Position numbers and translations under genes: made by a program | NCBI GenBank assembly: GCA_029001845.1 | Contig: JAREWP010000049.1 | Location: 1 to 64,000 of the forward strand | Origin: Candidatus Magnetocorallium paracelense | GTDB taxonomy: Bacteria; Nitrospirota; Thermodesulfovibrionia; Thermodesulfovibrionales; Magnetobacteriaceae | Length of the DNA stretch: 64,000 nucleotides | Direction of reading: 5' to 3' | Shown here: positions 52,870 through 63,702 of the stretch, piece after piece | How positions within the stretch are numbered: the first letter of the stretch is position 1 | How the letters are laid out: each line of letters opens with the position of its first letter | The notes under the pieces: generated by a model | Told to the model about the DNA's origin: nothing | Seen by the model: the letters and a program-made list of their open reading frames with translations, nothing else | Databases searched by the model: none

Positions 52870-54207
52870 TTACTTCTTATTGGAGCCACCCACAACGACA
52901 AGTATATAATTTTTATCGTCCAGGTGAGTTTTCGCCACTCTTTGGATGTCTTCCTTTGTTATAGAATTTATGTAATCTAAATATTTTTCGTCATAGTTCA
53001 ACCCTAATCCATAGAATTCCGTCACAACGAGGAAATCTGCTATTCTGTCCATTGTCTCGATTCTGCGGGGGAAGCTTCCGGTGAGATAGGATTTGGAGTC
53101 TATAAGTTCATTGTCCGAGACAGGTTCATTTTTTATCTTTTTAATCTGACTCAATATCTCCTGTATAACAGTGTCGTTGTTTTCATTTTTAGTTTGAACC
53201 GTTATTCTGAAAGAACCTCCAAATTTTTTTGCCGCAAAATGGCTGTATATACCATATGTAAGACCCATGTTATCCCTTATTTGCTCCATCAGCCTGGATG
53301 AAAAGCCTCCGCCTCCAAGAATGTAGTTCATAACAGAAAGGGGGTAGTAGTCAGGATCATCTCTCTTTATTCCAATGTGTCCTAAAATTATGGTTGACTG
53401 AGTAAGTTCCCTTTGTATAAAAATCTCATCGCCTTTAGGAACTTTGTCAAAAGCAATTTCTTTTTTTTTGATTTTCGTGGCGGACTTCCACTCACTAAGG
53501 TATGTATTTACAATTTTATTTAAATCTGATTTACCGATATCTCCTACTACAGCCATTATACTGTTGGAAGGCCTATAATATTTTGTGTAAAATGTTTTCA
53601 GGTCATCACGTGTAATGGTATCGATAGATATCTGAGTACCTTCGATCAAACGTCCATAGGGATGATTACCATAAACCGATTCGATAAACGCTCTGTTTGC
53701 AAGAAATGAGGGAGATTCTTCGCTTTGTTTCAACGATCCCTTTATCAGTCTCTTTTCTCTGTCAAGCTCCTTTTCAGGGAATAAAGGATTAAGTAATACA
53801 TCGGTAAATATCTCAAACCCCTTAGTAAGGTCCTTTTTCAGAATAGAGAGAGATAAGGTAGTAAAATCAACACCCGCCGAGGCGGAAAGCCCTGCGCCCA
53901 TAAATTCTATCTCTTCACTTATCTCCTCTGAAGTCCTGTTTGTGGTGCCTTCAGTGATCATATCTGCAGTCAGATTCGCGATACCGGCCTTTGAAAGAGG
54001 TTCATCGGCTAACGATGCTTTTATCAGAAGACTAATCTTTACTATGGGGAGGTTATTCTTTTCAGAGTGAATAAGTATAAGGCCGTTATCCAGGACGCTG
54101 CGTTCAGCGTCTATTGCATAGAGGTTTTGGGTCGGTGCGCTCAGGAAGAAAAGAAAGAGAATCGGCAGTAAAAAAACAGGATATAATAATTTTCTTAGAA
54201 TCGTCAT
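52870..54207 (-). CDS. M16 peptidase partner lacking the zinc site
   Basis: The 445-residue protein has a signal peptide or membrane anchor (LYPVFLLPILFLFFLSAP) and then an M16 (insulinase/PqqL) fold. The HxxEH zinc motif is absent: the aligned stretch reads GIANLTADMITEGT. The C-terminal R/Y substrate-binding pair is present (GFSSRLMEQIRDNMGLTYGIYS). This is the usual inactive subunit of paired bacterial M16 heterodimers; the active subunit is the next gene upstream on the same strand, across 55 bp containing a palindrome fragment. Confidence 0.92.
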   Translation of the reverse strand: MTILRKLLYPVFLLPILFLFFLSAPTQNLYAIDAERSVLDNGLILIHSEKNNLPIVKISLLIKASLADEPLSKAGIANLTADMITEGTTNRTSEEISEEIEFMGAGLSASAGVDFTTLSLSILKKDLTKGFEIFTDVLLNPLFPEKELDREKRLIKGSLKQSEESPSFLANRAFIESVYGNHPYGRLIEGTQISIDTITRDDLKTFYTKYYRPSNSIMAVVGDIGKSDLNKIVNTYLSEWKSATKIKKKEIAFDKVPKGDEIFIQRELTQSTIILGHIGIKRDDPDYYPLSVMNYILGGGGFSSRLMEQIRDNMGLTYGIYSHFAAKKFGGSFRITVQTKNENNDTVIQEILSQIKKIKNEPVSDNELIDSKSYLTGSFPRRIETMDRIADFLVVTEFYGLGLNYDEKYLDYINSITKEDIQRVAKTHLDDKNYILVVVGGSNKK

Positions 54208-54222
54208 TATTTTAACTCCTTA

Positions 54223-54261
54223 TTCAATGTCATTAACTTGAGGGGTGAAGCACCTTCCGCA
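54223..54261. repeat. MITE-like palindrome, left-end fragment (copy 3)
   Basis: TCAATGTCATTAACTTGAGG then GGTGAAGCACCTTCC matches the outer 38 bp of the 133-bp element at 791 and 22134. The rest of the element is missing. It sits between the two M16 genes and ends one base before the stop codon of the active one. It also gives the uneroded terminal sequence of the family. Confidence 0.75.
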
Positions 54262-54262
54262 G

Positions 54263-55561
54263 TTATTTTGGAATCAATACACCTACAGTCCTGTTGTCTT
54301 CGATAAAATATTTATTAGCCACCTCTTTAACGTCTTGAGGTGAAATCTTTCTTATTTTTTTAAGATATTCATCTTTTAATCTCCAGTCTCCCAACATCTC
54401 GAATGTTCCGATTAATTCACCATGACTGTGTACGGAATCCTGTTGCATTATAAATGCCGCTTCGACCTGGTTTTTTGCCTTTTGTATCTCTCTCTCGGAA
54501 GGGAGTTCCTTTTTTATTTTCTCTATTTCTTTGTAAAATGAAGCTTCAAGCTCTGTTATCTCTTTCCCCAGAGCAGGAGTACCTCCAAAGAAAAAAAGAT
54601 ATGGATCAAAATTAATTCCGCTGTAAGATGAAAATGCGTTAATGGCCACCTTTTTGTCATTGATGAGGGACTTATAAATTCTGCCACTCTTTCCCGAGAA
54701 AATCGTATTTAGCACATCCAGTGCATAGCTGTCCTCATGGGGGATCGAAGGTGTGTGAAAGGCAATGATTATAAAAGGCATCTCAGCCTCTTTTTTTACA
54801 AAGACCCGCTTCTCTCCTCTCTGTAGCGGTTCAACCGATGATAGAGCTTCCCTGGCAGGGCCACGAGGGATTTCACCGAAATTTTCTTCTATCATTTTCA
54901 TAACACTGTCGGGATTTATATCGCCCGCCACTACAATCACGGCATTGTCAGGGGAGTAGTATTTTTTATAATAATCATTGAGAGACTCCCTCTCTATACT
55001 GCTTATATCCGACATCCAACCGATGACAGGATTATGGTATGGATGGGCCTTAAAAGCTGTCGCGTTTACCTCTTCAAAAAGTGTGCTTTGAGGATCGTCT
55101 TCATATCTGAGTCTTCTCTCTTCTTTCACGACATCCCTTTCGGCAATAACCTCTTTGGGATCAAGTACAAGATTAACCATCCTGTCAGCCTCCATCACGA
55201 TTGAAAGGTGTATCCTGTCCGATATCAGATCTTGATAATACATAGTATAATTTTTCGTAGTATAGGCATTATCAGTACCTCCGTTTTTCTTGATTATTTT
55301 GGAAAACTCCTTGGAGCCGTAATCGGGGGTTCCTTTAAACATCATATGCTCAAGAAGATGACTGATTCCGGTCTTTCCCGCCGGTTCATTCCTGGCGCCG
55401 ACTTTGTACCAAATCTGAAATGTCGCTACAGGAGCCTTATGATCTTCGATTAAAAGCACTTTAAGACCGTTGTCAAGAGCATACTCAGATACGGCGGCTC
55501 GGGATGAGACAGATGAAAATATGAATATAATAACGATACATATCAATTTTATTTTTTTCAT
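54263..55561 (-). CDS. M16 zinc peptidase, active subunit
   Basis: The 432-residue protein has a signal peptide (KLICIVIIFIFSSVSSRAA) and the M16 zinc site HLLEHMMFKGT (HxxEH), with the distal Glu in the EERRLRYEDDPQS-to-FEEV region. The C-terminal domain is the second M16 half. It is exported and likely degrades peptides in the periplasm together with its HxxEH-less partner. The start is followed by a normal signal and preceded by AAGGAGATCTA. Confidence 0.95.
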   Translation of the reverse strand: MKKIKLICIVIIFIFSSVSSRAAVSEYALDNGLKVLLIEDHKAPVATFQIWYKVGARNEPAGKTGISHLLEHMMFKGTPDYGSKEFSKIIKKNGGTDNAYTTKNYTMYYQDLISDRIHLSIVMEADRMVNLVLDPKEVIAERDVVKEERRLRYEDDPQSTLFEEVNATAFKAHPYHNPVIGWMSDISSIERESLNDYYKKYYSPDNAVIVVAGDINPDSVMKMIEENFGEIPRGPAREALSSVEPLQRGEKRVFVKKEAEMPFIIIAFHTPSIPHEDSYALDVLNTIFSGKSGRIYKSLINDKKVAINAFSSYSGINFDPYLFFFGGTPALGKEITELEASFYKEIEKIKKELPSEREIQKAKNQVEAAFIMQQDSVHSHGELIGTFEMLGDWRLKDEYLKKIRKISPQDVKEVANKYFIEDNRTVGVLIPK

Positions 55562-55616
55562 TAGATCTCCTTATTTAAAAATTAAGATACTCTCTTTTCA
55601 AAATAACAGGGCTCGA

Positions 55617-56936
55617 TTATTCGCTTTCAGGTTCACCGGCGAATTCACAGCCGCTTTTTAATTCCAGCCTAACCTTAGATACTCTGTTTTCCACCATCTC
55701 AAGTACTGTTATATGTATATTTTCAAGCTCAATAACATCGCCATTTTTTGGAATTTTCTGCATTGTAGTGACAATAAATCCTCCCAGAGTGTCATATAAA
55801 GGCGATTCGGGCACTTCAATCTCATAATCTTCTTTCAAATCTCTTAAATGGATAGAGGCGAAGACGATGTAAACACCGTCACCAATCGTAATGACAGGTC
55901 TTTCAAAGTCAAACTCGTCTCTTATCTCACCTACTATCTCCTCCAGCAGGTCTTCGATAGTCACAATACCTGTTATCATTCCGTGTTCATTAACCACAAT
56001 TGCCATATGAGTGCTCTTTTTCTGCATCTCTCTTAAAAGATTACTGATCATTAGGGTTTCAGGAACGAAAAAAGGAGCTCTCAGGAGCTTTGAGAGCTGC
56101 ATGGGCCTATTCTCGGCTACCACCCTAAATACGTCTTTAGCATAAAGTACTCCCTTTATATTGTTAATTTCCTTGCTGTACACAGGATATCTGGAAAAAC
56201 GCTCCTGCGATGTGGTTTGCAATATATCTTCCTGAGGCGTATCTATGGAAAGAGTCTTTACCTGGACAATGGGAACCATAACTTCTTTAACGGAAATATC
56301 TGTAAATTCAAAAACACTGTGTATCAGTTCCTGTTCGTCCGGTTCAAATATCCCTTTGTCTCTGCCTTCTTTAATAAGTAATTTAATCTCCTCCTCTGAG
56401 ACATACGCACGTTGCGTAAACGCCTCTTTACCAAAAGGCTTTAAAATAAAATTTGTGCTTGTAGTGAGGATAGTAACGAATATCCCTGACAATCTCGAAA
56501 ATAAAGTTATCGGCCCTGCTACGGTTAAAGCCACTCTTTCAGGGTTCATAAGGGCTATAGACTTCGGTACAAGTTCTCCCAGGATCAAAGAGAGGTAAGC
56601 AACTATGCAGACTACGATGGCTATTGCCAGAGCTTCGCTATACAAAGATATGGACTCCAACGGAATCAGTTCGATAATCGGCTTGATTTCTTTTACTGCT
56701 GCCGCTCCACCGATTGCTGAGGCAAGAGCGCTGACAAAGGTAATGCCAACCTGCACGGTTGCCAGGAATTTGTCGGGATTCTGTTTAAGGTGCAGAAGGG
56801 AGGCTGCCTTTTTATTGCCCTTTTCCTTAAGCGCTTCGATCTTACTAAGCCTGGAAGTCACGACAGCAATCTCGGAACCGGCGAAAAAGCCGTTTACCAG
56901 GATAAACAGCAGAATCAAAGTAAATTCAAGCCACAT
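55617..56936 (-). CDS. CorC/HlyC-family membrane protein (DUF21-CBS-CorC)
   Basis: The 439-residue protein has three to four membrane helices forming a DUF21/CNNM domain (LLFILVNGFFAGSEIAVV to LILGELVPKSIAL), then a CBS pair (VKEVMVPIVQVKTL, AIVVNEHGMITGIVT), and a C-terminal CorC_HlyC transporter-associated domain (DTLGGFIVTTM). Members are implicated in magnesium or cobalt efflux; the older haemolysin label is misleading. The start follows AAAGGTTAATTA. Confidence 0.93.
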   Translation of the reverse strand: MWLEFTLILLFILVNGFFAGSEIAVVTSRLSKIEALKEKGNKKAASLLHLKQNPDKFLATVQVGITFVSALASAIGGAAAVKEIKPIIELIPLESISLYSEALAIAIVVCIVAYLSLILGELVPKSIALMNPERVALTVAGPITLFSRLSGIFVTILTTSTNFILKPFGKEAFTQRAYVSEEEIKLLIKEGRDKGIFEPDEQELIHSVFEFTDISVKEVMVPIVQVKTLSIDTPQEDILQTTSQERFSRYPVYSKEINNIKGVLYAKDVFRVVAENRPMQLSKLLRAPFFVPETLMISNLLREMQKKSTHMAIVVNEHGMITGIVTIEDLLEEIVGEIRDEFDFERPVITIGDGVYIVFASIHLRDLKEDYEIEVPESPLYDTLGGFIVTTMQKIPKNGDVIELENIHITVLEMVENRVSKVRLELKSGCEFAGEPESE

Positions 56937-57018
56937 TAATTAACCTTTCATCAAAAGATAGTAAAGGAGCGAAACAAATTTTTTTCAACATGAATGACAG
57001 TAAGAATTGCAATTAACA

Positions 57019-58911
57019 TCAGAGAATTTTCCTTTTGTCTCCTACCCTTATGGTGATCCTTTTACTATCCATATATTCAAGAAATGGCAAAGCGTATTTT
57101 CTTGAAGTACCTATCATGTCTCTAAATTCGGCTACCGTTATTTCAGAGTTTGTCTTAGAAAACGCTTTAATCTTGTCGATAATTATGTTATAATGTTCCT
57201 TTAATAAATACAGCGAGTCGTTTATTCTTATTAATGCATCTTCTTTTGCAAGAAGTTTTAAAATATCTTCCATCTCCTTTTCGTTTATTGACAAATTTTT
57301 TGCCAACTCGTTTTTCAAAGGAGGCTGGCATCCTGCCTTATCAAGCGCACTTATCAGTTTTTGCCGAATGACCTTATCGATATCAGTCAAAGCTGCTTTA
57401 AAAGATTTTAAACGGACAATCTCCTTTTCGGTGACAAGTTCATCTATCTCGGACAGGAGATTTATAAAAATTTTTCGATCCAGTCCCTTAAAATGTGTTT
57501 TCAACTCTTCTCTGGTTATTCCGACCCTGACTGGAAAATTTTTGTGAAACTCCTTGACCCTGAGAGTGATATCCGACTTTAGAAAGTCAATAATTGAACT
57601 ACTGAAAAGCATACCCTGAATATCGGCAATCTTTCCTTTTACAGAAAGAGATTCGATTATACCGTGAATTACTTTCAATTCTTCGTTTTTCCAACCTTCT
57701 ATGCTTTTAGCGGTAATTCCCTCAATACCGGCGGCATTGATTTTTTCATAGATCATCTCTTTTAAAGAACCTCTGTTGTATATAACCAGGTCTGAAAGTC
57801 CGTCCTTTTTTCGGCGTCTTTTTGGGGACGGGTCTAGAACGAGACCGCCTCCAATGGTTTCTACAGGAGAAAAACGTCTAATAATAAATCTGTCCCCGCT
57901 CATGGCCACAATCTTTCTGCTTAACCTTAATTGACAATAAGCCCTCTCTCCACCTTTAATCTCCTGTCTGTTTTTTTCCTCCATGTCTAAACCGTATATG
58001 ATAACCCTTGCGGTAGTCTCAGACGTTCCTCCATGAAAATGTATTGTACTTCTGTTTTTTACGGGAGGAGAGTCCTGTAATAAAGAGAGACTTACATCGA
58101 TCTTGTCGGTAACCAAAAATCTTCCTGGCTCTGCAACTATATCTCCTCTTCTAATTTCATCTTTCTCTATGCCCTGTATATTGATTGCAGTTCTCTGACC
58201 TGCTCTTGCACTTTCTTGGGCCATGCCATGACTATGCAGACCTCTCACTTTGCCTTTCAGACCTGAAGGCAATATCTCGATGCTGCTGTCCAGAGAAACA
58301 GCCCCGGCCACTACCGTTCCTGTTACAACCGTACCAAAACCTTTGAGCGAAAAGACCCTGTCAACAGGCAGTCTGAAAAGCCCCCCAACTGTTTTTTCCT
58401 TTACTTTATTTGCCGTGCTTTTGATTTTTTCTCTAAGAACATCGATATTTTCTCCTGTTTTCGATGACACAGGTATAATTTCTGCATTTTCCAGAAAACT
58501 GCCTTTAACAAAATCCTTTGCATCATCCAATGCAAGTTCGAGCCACTCTTCATCAACAAGATCGCTCTTTGTAAGGACAACGATTCCATCCTTTATTCCA
58601 AGCAAATTACATATCGCCAGATGCTCTCTGCTCTGGGGCATGACAGATTCATCGGCTGCTATGGTAAGCAGCACCATATCGATGCCTGCGGCGCCTGCAA
58701 GCATATTTTTCACAAGTCTCTCATGACCGGGAACATCTACTATACCAACGACAAGATCATCGAATTTCAAATCCGCAAAGCCCAAATCTATAGTGATACC
58801 ACGTTCCTTTTCCTCTTTGAGTCTGTCCGGGTCTATGCCTGTTAAAGCCTTTACAAGAGTACTTTTTCCGTGGTCTATATGGCCTGCTGTTCCTAATATA
58901 ATATGACGCAT
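57019..58911 (-). CDS. selB: selenocysteine-specific elongation factor SelB
   Basis: SelB carries Sec-tRNA to UGA codons marked by a SECIS hairpin. The 630 residues have an EF-Tu-like GTPase start ([51 protein letters not shown]), domains II-III, a SelB-type domain IV region, and four C-terminal winged-helix repeats (from about residue 380 to [15 protein letters not shown]) that bind SECIS RNA. The length is usual. selA, selC and selD are not seen in the window. Its presence shows the organism decodes UGA as selenocysteine and supports the candidate at 8914-9681. Confidence 0.97.
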   Translation of the reverse strand: MRHIILGTAGHIDHGKSTLVKALTGIDPDRLKEEKERGITIDLGFADLKFDDLVVGIVDVPGHERLVKNMLAGAAGIDMVLLTIAADESVMPQSREHLAICNLLGIKDGIVVLTKSDLVDEEWLELALDDAKDFVKGSFLENAEIIPVSSKTGENIDVLREKIKSTANKVKEKTVGGLFRLPVDRVFSLKGFGTVVTGTVVAGAVSLDSSIEILPSGLKGKVRGLHSHGMAQESARAGQRTAINIQGIEKDEIRRGDIVAEPGRFLVTDKIDVSLSLLQDSPPVKNRSTIHFHGGTSETTARVIIYGLDMEEKNRQEIKGGERAYCQLRLSRKIVAMSGDRFIIRRFSPVETIGGGLVLDPSPKRRRKKDGLSDLVIYNRGSLKEMIYEKINAAGIEGITAKSIEGWKNEELKVIHGIIESLSVKGKIADIQGMLFSSSIIDFLKSDITLRVKEFHKNFPVRVGITREELKTHFKGLDRKIFINLLSEIDELVTEKEIVRLKSFKAALTDIDKVIRQKLISALDKAGCQPPLKNELAKNLSINEKEMEDILKLLAKEDALIRINDSLYLLKEHYNIIIDKIKAFSKTNSEITVAEFRDMIGTSRKYALPFLEYMDSKRITIRVGDKRKIL

Positions 58912-59078
58912 AGGGTTTGTTTCAGTCTGTTAAGAGGTCGGGGTTAGATGAAGGACAATTTGAGAGTATATGAAGATGTAAGAAAGTATATTGGTCAGAT
59001 TCCAAGTTAGACATTATTGTGGATATTATAATATAAACAAAAAAATTATGCAAGATTCTAGAGTAATTGAAAAAAACC

Positions 59079-62000
59079 TTAATCTTTGATAGCTTTTTTT
59101 ACGTCGCTGAATTCTATTTCTATTTTTTCGTATTGAATTTTCATTTTTTCCATATCCTCTTTTCTTGCTGCCATTAACAGACGGAACGTTTCGTTTTTCA
59201 ATTTTTCTGCACCAATGAAAAGAGCAGATTCCTTTAATAGAGATGCCTGCTGCTCAACTATCGATAAATTTCCCGAATTGATGGCCTTACCTATTGTTTC
59301 TATATTAGACAAAGCTCTTGATAAAAAGTCCTTTCCCTTTTTTCCGATATCTTCATTGTCTCCAATTGTTCTGGCTTCAGGCATTACCATCTTTGGTGCT
59401 ATATTGCGAGGTTGTAAGCCGGGACTCTCTTTTTTTTCGTCTTCACTTGACTTCAATAACCTGTCTATCGTTCCGAGCAACTCCTTGTCATTAAGAGGTT
59501 TCGAAACAAAAGCATTCATACCTCTATTTAGAAAACGCTCCTTATCGCCTTTCATTGCAAATGCAGTCAATGCTATTATCGGAATATCGGGGTCTATGGA
59601 TGATATTTTAGATTCTCTGATAACTGCAGTCGCCTCCAGTCCATCCATGCCAGGCATCTGAATGTCCATTAAGATTAAATCGAAGTCTCTCTCCTTTAGG
59701 GCCTCTATAACCTCTTTGCCATTGTTTACAGTAAAATAGCTGTAACTGGCCTTTTCGAGAATTCTGGTAGCAAGCATCAGGTTTGCTTCGTTATCGTCAG
59801 CAACCAGTATGCGAGCCTCCTTTTTCATCTCCTGAATCGTATAACGTGTCACAACCTGATTGGCTTTTGTGTGAGTGCCTCCCAATGCGAGTTTTATAGT
59901 ATCAAGGAGCAGCGATTTCTTAACAGGTTTTATAAGATATCCGAATATCCCGGCCTCTTTACATTTGGCGATATCACCTCTAAAGCCGGCAGATACAAAG
60001 AGTAACAACGGAATTTTTGTGAAACGTTCATCAGCCTTTATTTTTTTCGCAAGATTAAATCCGCCATCTTCAGGTATTTGGATATCTATGCAAACAAGAT
60101 CGTAAGAAATACCCTCTGCATAAGCTTCAGCAATCAATTCCAACGTCTCTTTACAATGGGATGCCTCAAAGGTCATGAAACCGTGGATAGTAAGGATTTC
60201 CTTTATTATTGCTCTGCCGGTGATACTATCGTCTGCGATCAAAACTCTTTTATCTCTGAAATCGACCTTTTTAAATTGCTCGGCAAAAGTATCGTCACTT
60301 TCTCCGCCTTTCATTTTTACTGTAAAATAGAATTTACTGCCCATACCCGGTGTACTTTCGACTTGCAGCTCGCTTCCCATAAGCTCTATCAACCTTTTTG
60401 TAATAGCCAGACCCAACCCCGTTCCGCCGAATTTTCTTGTAGTCGATGCATCAACCTGGGTGAAACTGTCAAAAATTTGTTCCAGTTTATCCTCAGGAAT
60501 TCCGATACCTGTATCAGTTATCGAAAAAGTAAGGAGGCAAAAGTCATCTTTATCGTCAGATTGCGACTCGGCGCTTCTGACCTCAATAATTACTTCGCCC
60601 TGGTCAGTGAACTTTATGGCGTTTCCCGTCAAATTCAAAACAATTTGTCTTAACCGCCCGGGATCACCTTTTACATTCTCTATAACTTCCGGTTTCATAT
60701 GGAAGAAAATATCTATACCTTTTCGATGGGCCTGCACGGCAAGAGTATCTGTAGCATTTTCTATTAATGTTCTGAGATTAAAGTCTATTTCCTCCAGTTC
60801 CAGTTTGTTGGCTTCAATTTTAGAAAAGTCGAGAATACTGTTTAAAAGTGACAGAAGAGCGTCAGAGGACTGCTTTACAATCTCTAAATACTCCTTTTGC
60901 TCTCTATTAAGGTCACTGTCCAGCGTTAGGTTCGTCATGCCGATAATTGCATTCATAGGGGTGCGAATTTCATGACTCATATTGGCGAGAAATTCACTCT
61001 TCGCCTGATTCGCTACTTCCGCCTTTTCCTTTGCCATCTTAAGAGATTCCTCTGTCTGTTTACGTGTTTCCACCTCTTTTTCAAGCGCCTCATTGCTCCT
61101 CACAAGACTATCCGTACGCTCTCTGACCATATCTTCCAAATGGTTTTTATGATTTATCAGTTCATCGTCCGCTTTTTTCCTCATAACAGCATTGACAAAG
61201 ACCTGGCTTAAAACATTTAACAAGGCCTGAATATCTTCAGGCCATTGCATTTCGGTCCACAACGAATCAAAGCGCAGAAGTCCGAACAGCACTCCTTTAG
61301 AGGTCATTGGAACTGCTATTGCAGATTGGGTATTATCAATATCTGTAAAGTCAGTTATGTCACCCCCTGCGTTTGATGAGGGCAACAGGTATATGCTTTC
61401 CGACTTCGACAGTTTATCGCTCCATCTTTTTATAGTATCAGAGGAGAGGTTATCCAACTTCTTCTTTATAGAATTCTCTTCACCGGCGCACCATTCATAC
61501 ACTTTTTCAACTTCTTCTGCGTTTTCAGAGAACAAGATAACAGCCCCCCTGTCCACAGTCAAAAACGTTCCAATATCTTTTAGCGAATTATCTATCCAAT
61601 CATCTATCTTGCTTGAAGGAACATTGATAAATGCAGCAGACAATGTTGCAAGGACTTTTACAAATTCGTTTAAAAAATAAAGCTCCTTTTCAGCTCTTTT
61701 ACGCTCCACAATCTCATTCAACATCTGTTGGGTGGTCTCGGAAAGGTTATTTATATTTTCTTCAGAGGTGCTCTTAAGAGTGTTTAGACTATCTACCATA
61801 TTATTAATAATCCTGAATACGCCTCCCAAATCGTCATCTCCCTCCGGCGCCTCAATTTTTCTGAAGTTGTCACTCTCCGTTACTCCGGAGAATGCATCAT
61901 TCAATTTTTTTAAAGGCTGTGTGAGCTTTTGAGAAATTATATATGACAGTGCGCAAGAGCCCGTTACCAAAAGGAAGGAGGTTGTTATGGTAAGCAAAAG

Positions 62001-62114
62001 AGAATCTCCAAAAACAACTGTAACAATAAAAAAAACAGCGATGGAAAGGAGTGACGGGGATAAAACCAACAAAATCGCGTGTGTATTTCTATCGAAAAAA
62101 TTTTTTAGTTTCAA
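59079..62114 (-). CDS. hybrid sensor histidine kinase with two receivers
   Basis: The 1011-residue protein has two membrane helices near the start ([19 protein letters not shown] and [12 protein letters not shown]), a HAMP-like linker, a coiled coil, a GAF domain (about 150-330), another coiled coil, a HisKA domain with phospho-His in [16 protein letters not shown], and an HATPase (N-box [35 protein letters not shown]). Two receivers follow: [10 protein letters not shown] with Asp in CIDIQIPED, and [10 protein letters not shown] with Asp in [11 protein letters not shown]. The final about 120 residues look helical, like a degenerate Hpt domain without an obvious His. It lies 70 bp after the HD-GYP gene on the same strand and may signal with it. 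Confidence 0.93.
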   Translation of the reverse strand: MKLKNFFDRNTHAILLVLSPSLLSIAVFFIVTVVFGDSLLLTITTSFLLVTGSCALSYIISQKLTQPLKKLNDAFSGVTESDNFRKIEAPEGDDDLGGVFRIINNMVDSLNTLKSTSEENINNLSETTQQMLNEIVERKRAEKELYFLNEFVKVLATLSAAFINVPSSKIDDWIDNSLKDIGTFLTVDRGAVILFSENAEEVEKVYEWCAGEENSIKKKLDNLSSDTIKRWSDKLSKSESIYLLPSSNAGGDITDFTDIDNTQSAIAVPMTSKGVLFGLLRFDSLWTEMQWPEDIQALLNVLSQVFVNAVMRKKADDELINHKNHLEDMVRERTDSLVRSNEALEKEVETRKQTEESLKMAKEKAEVANQAKSEFLANMSHEIRTPMNAIIGMTNLTLDSDLNREQKEYLEIVKQSSDALLSLLNSILDFSKIEANKLELEEIDFNLRTLIENATDTLAVQAHRKGIDIFFHMKPEVIENVKGDPGRLRQIVLNLTGNAIKFTDQGEVIIEVRSAESQSDDKDDFCLLTFSITDTGIGIPEDKLEQIFDSFTQVDASTTRKFGGTGLGLAITKRLIELMGSELQVESTPGMGSKFYFTVKMKGGESDDTFAEQFKKVDFRDKRVLIADDSITGRAIIKEILTIHGFMTFEASHCKETLELIAEAYAEGISYDLVCIDIQIPEDGGFNLAKKIKADERFTKIPLLLFVSAGFRGDIAKCKEAGIFGYLIKPVKKSLLLDTIKLALGGTHTKANQVVTRYTIQEMKKEARILVADDNEANLMLATRILEKASYSYFTVNNGKEVIEALKERDFDLILMDIQMPGMDGLEATAVIRESKISSIDPDIPIIALTAFAMKGDKERFLNRGMNAFVSKPLNDKELLGTIDRLLKSSEDEKKESPGLQPRNIAPKMVMPEARTIGDNEDIGKKGKDFLSRALSNIETIGKAINSGNLSIVEQQASLLKESALFIGAEKLKNETFRLLMAARKEDMEKMKIQYEKIEIEFSDVKKAIKD

Positions 62115-62184
62115 TTCCGTAATCGTTTAACCTGGAAAAAGCATTAAGCTATTGGTTTTCTTCGTTTCAACAGTTTACAGATAA

Positions 62185-63471
62185 CTAGCTCTTCAACTCT
62201 CCGAGCATCTTTACAAACTCCTTTAATATATCCGGATCATATATATTGTCACTGTTTTTTAATGCTATAAGAGCCTCGAAAGGTGACATCCCCGGCTTAT
62301 TGGGTCTGCCTGTCGTCAGTTCGTCATAGGCGTTCGTCACTGCAGCGATTTTCCCGGATATATGCATTTCGCCGCCCCTAAGTCCACGTGGAAACCCCTC
62401 TCCCGATATCGTCTCGTGGTGTTCGAGAAGGGGATAAAAGGCTTTATCAGGTATACCTTTAAAAAGTTTAAGCAGATTGTTTCCCTCTGCTACATGCTGT
62501 TTCACCATGTTCTCTTCAAATGTAGTCAGTCTCTCCTTTGGTTTATTAAGCAGCACCGGAGTAATAGTACTTTTGCCAATGTCATGAAGAAGCGTACCCA
62601 GACCAATAGCATATAACTCCCCACTATCACTTATACCAAGCTTCATTGCAAGCCCTATGGACATAACGCAGACATTTACTGAATGGGTATATGTGTAATA
62701 GTCGAGGTTATCTATTGAAAGCAAATTCGAGGCCACTCCTCCACGACCTAAGATATTGTCAACGATGTTTTCGACAGCGTCTTCGCACTCTTTAATTTTT
62801 TCACCACTTTGAGGATTATTGAATATCTCTTTGATGAGAATTTTTGAGTTTTCTCTTAAAACCATATTTCTTTTCTTTATTGTTTCCGGATCGCCTGATT
62901 TGCCGGAAGCAACATTTTTAAGGTACTGCTTATACTTTGGTAGATCAATAAAATTGATTAAAAGTTCTCCGTTGGAGTTAATAATCTTCTCATCGATTTT
63001 GATTTCTTCGCCCTTATATTCAACAAGAGATACGATTGACATATCTTGTTTCACAAAAATCTGAAAGTCTATAACATTCCCACTATAAAGTGTTGTTTTT
63101 TCTATCTGAAAAAGGGCTTCTTTTTGCGAACTGTATTGTAATGTCTCGATTTCACGACTCTGAATATCTTCTCGTGAGGTTTTAGCAGACTCCTGAGGTT
63201 TTACCGACACAGGAGATTCCATTTCAACAGGTTCCTGCTTTACAAGACGTTCTTGAGAGGGTTGCTTTTTTGAATCTTCGGAAGCGACGTCCAGACCTTT
63301 AGATGTATCGATGTAAGCATACTTTATACCTGCATCGAGAATTTTTTGTATTTGATTCCTCTCTTTTATAGGAAAGTGGTGTTTAAGGAAAGGCGTTCTG
63401 AACCATGATGCATCAACTCCATCGAGATACATTCCGACACGCAAATCGTTTACATTAACTTTCTTTTTCAT
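62185..63471 (-). CDS. HD-GYP phosphodiesterase with N-terminal DUF3391
   Basis: The 428-residue cytoplasmic protein has a DUF3391 domain (VNVNDLRVGMYLDGVDASWF) at the start, a polar linker, and an HD-GYP domain with TLLHDIGKS, the HHETISGEGFPRGL signature and NAYDELTTGRP. The GYP triad reads GFP, a known variant. The predicted activity is cyclic-di-GMP hydrolysis. It probably forms a signalling pair with the downstream hybrid kinase, 70 bp away. Confidence 0.93.
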   Translation of the reverse strand: MKKKVNVNDLRVGMYLDGVDASWFRTPFLKHHFPIKERNQIQKILDAGIKYAYIDTSKGLDVASEDSKKQPSQERLVKQEPVEMESPVSVKPQESAKTSREDIQSREIETLQYSSQKEALFQIEKTTLYSGNVIDFQIFVKQDMSIVSLVEYKGEEIKIDEKIINSNGELLINFIDLPKYKQYLKNVASGKSGDPETIKKRNMVLRENSKILIKEIFNNPQSGEKIKECEDAVENIVDNILGRGGVASNLLSIDNLDYYTYTHSVNVCVMSIGLAMKLGISDSGELYAIGLGTLLHDIGKSTITPVLLNKPKERLTTFEENMVKQHVAEGNNLLKLFKGIPDKAFYPLLEHHETISGEGFPRGLRGGEMHISGKIAAVTNAYDELTTGRPNKPGMSPFEALIALKNSDNIYDPDILKEFVKMLGELKS

Positions 63472-63550
63472 AATACTATTTTCTAAGAAGAATGTTTCAT
63501 AAAGTAGTTTGCAGTTTCCTGTTTCACGGATAAAAGTAGTTAACTAAAAA

Positions 63551-63702
63551 AGCATTTAGCAGTCAGCCATCAGCTGTCAGCTTTTTAATTGTAACACTTT
63601 ACAGTTCAAACACTTTCACACATAAGGTGAAGCTTAATATTAGCATAACATCAATACTTTCAATGGCTGAAGGCTGACCGCTGATAGCTGACTGCTGTTT
63701 AG
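63551..63702. repeat. AGCAGTCAGCTATCAG palindromic repeat, copy 3 (reversed)
   Basis: The outer arms TTAGCAGTCAGCCATCAGC and GCTGATAGCTGACTGCTG pair with each other. The internal core matches copies 1 and 2 on the opposite strand (TAAGGTGAAGCTTAATATTA), so this copy is inverted relative to them. Confidence 0.78.

Noticed and set aside
58912-59078. selC tRNA next to selB
   Set aside because: The gap has no cloverleaf or CCA-type end; no selC found in the window.
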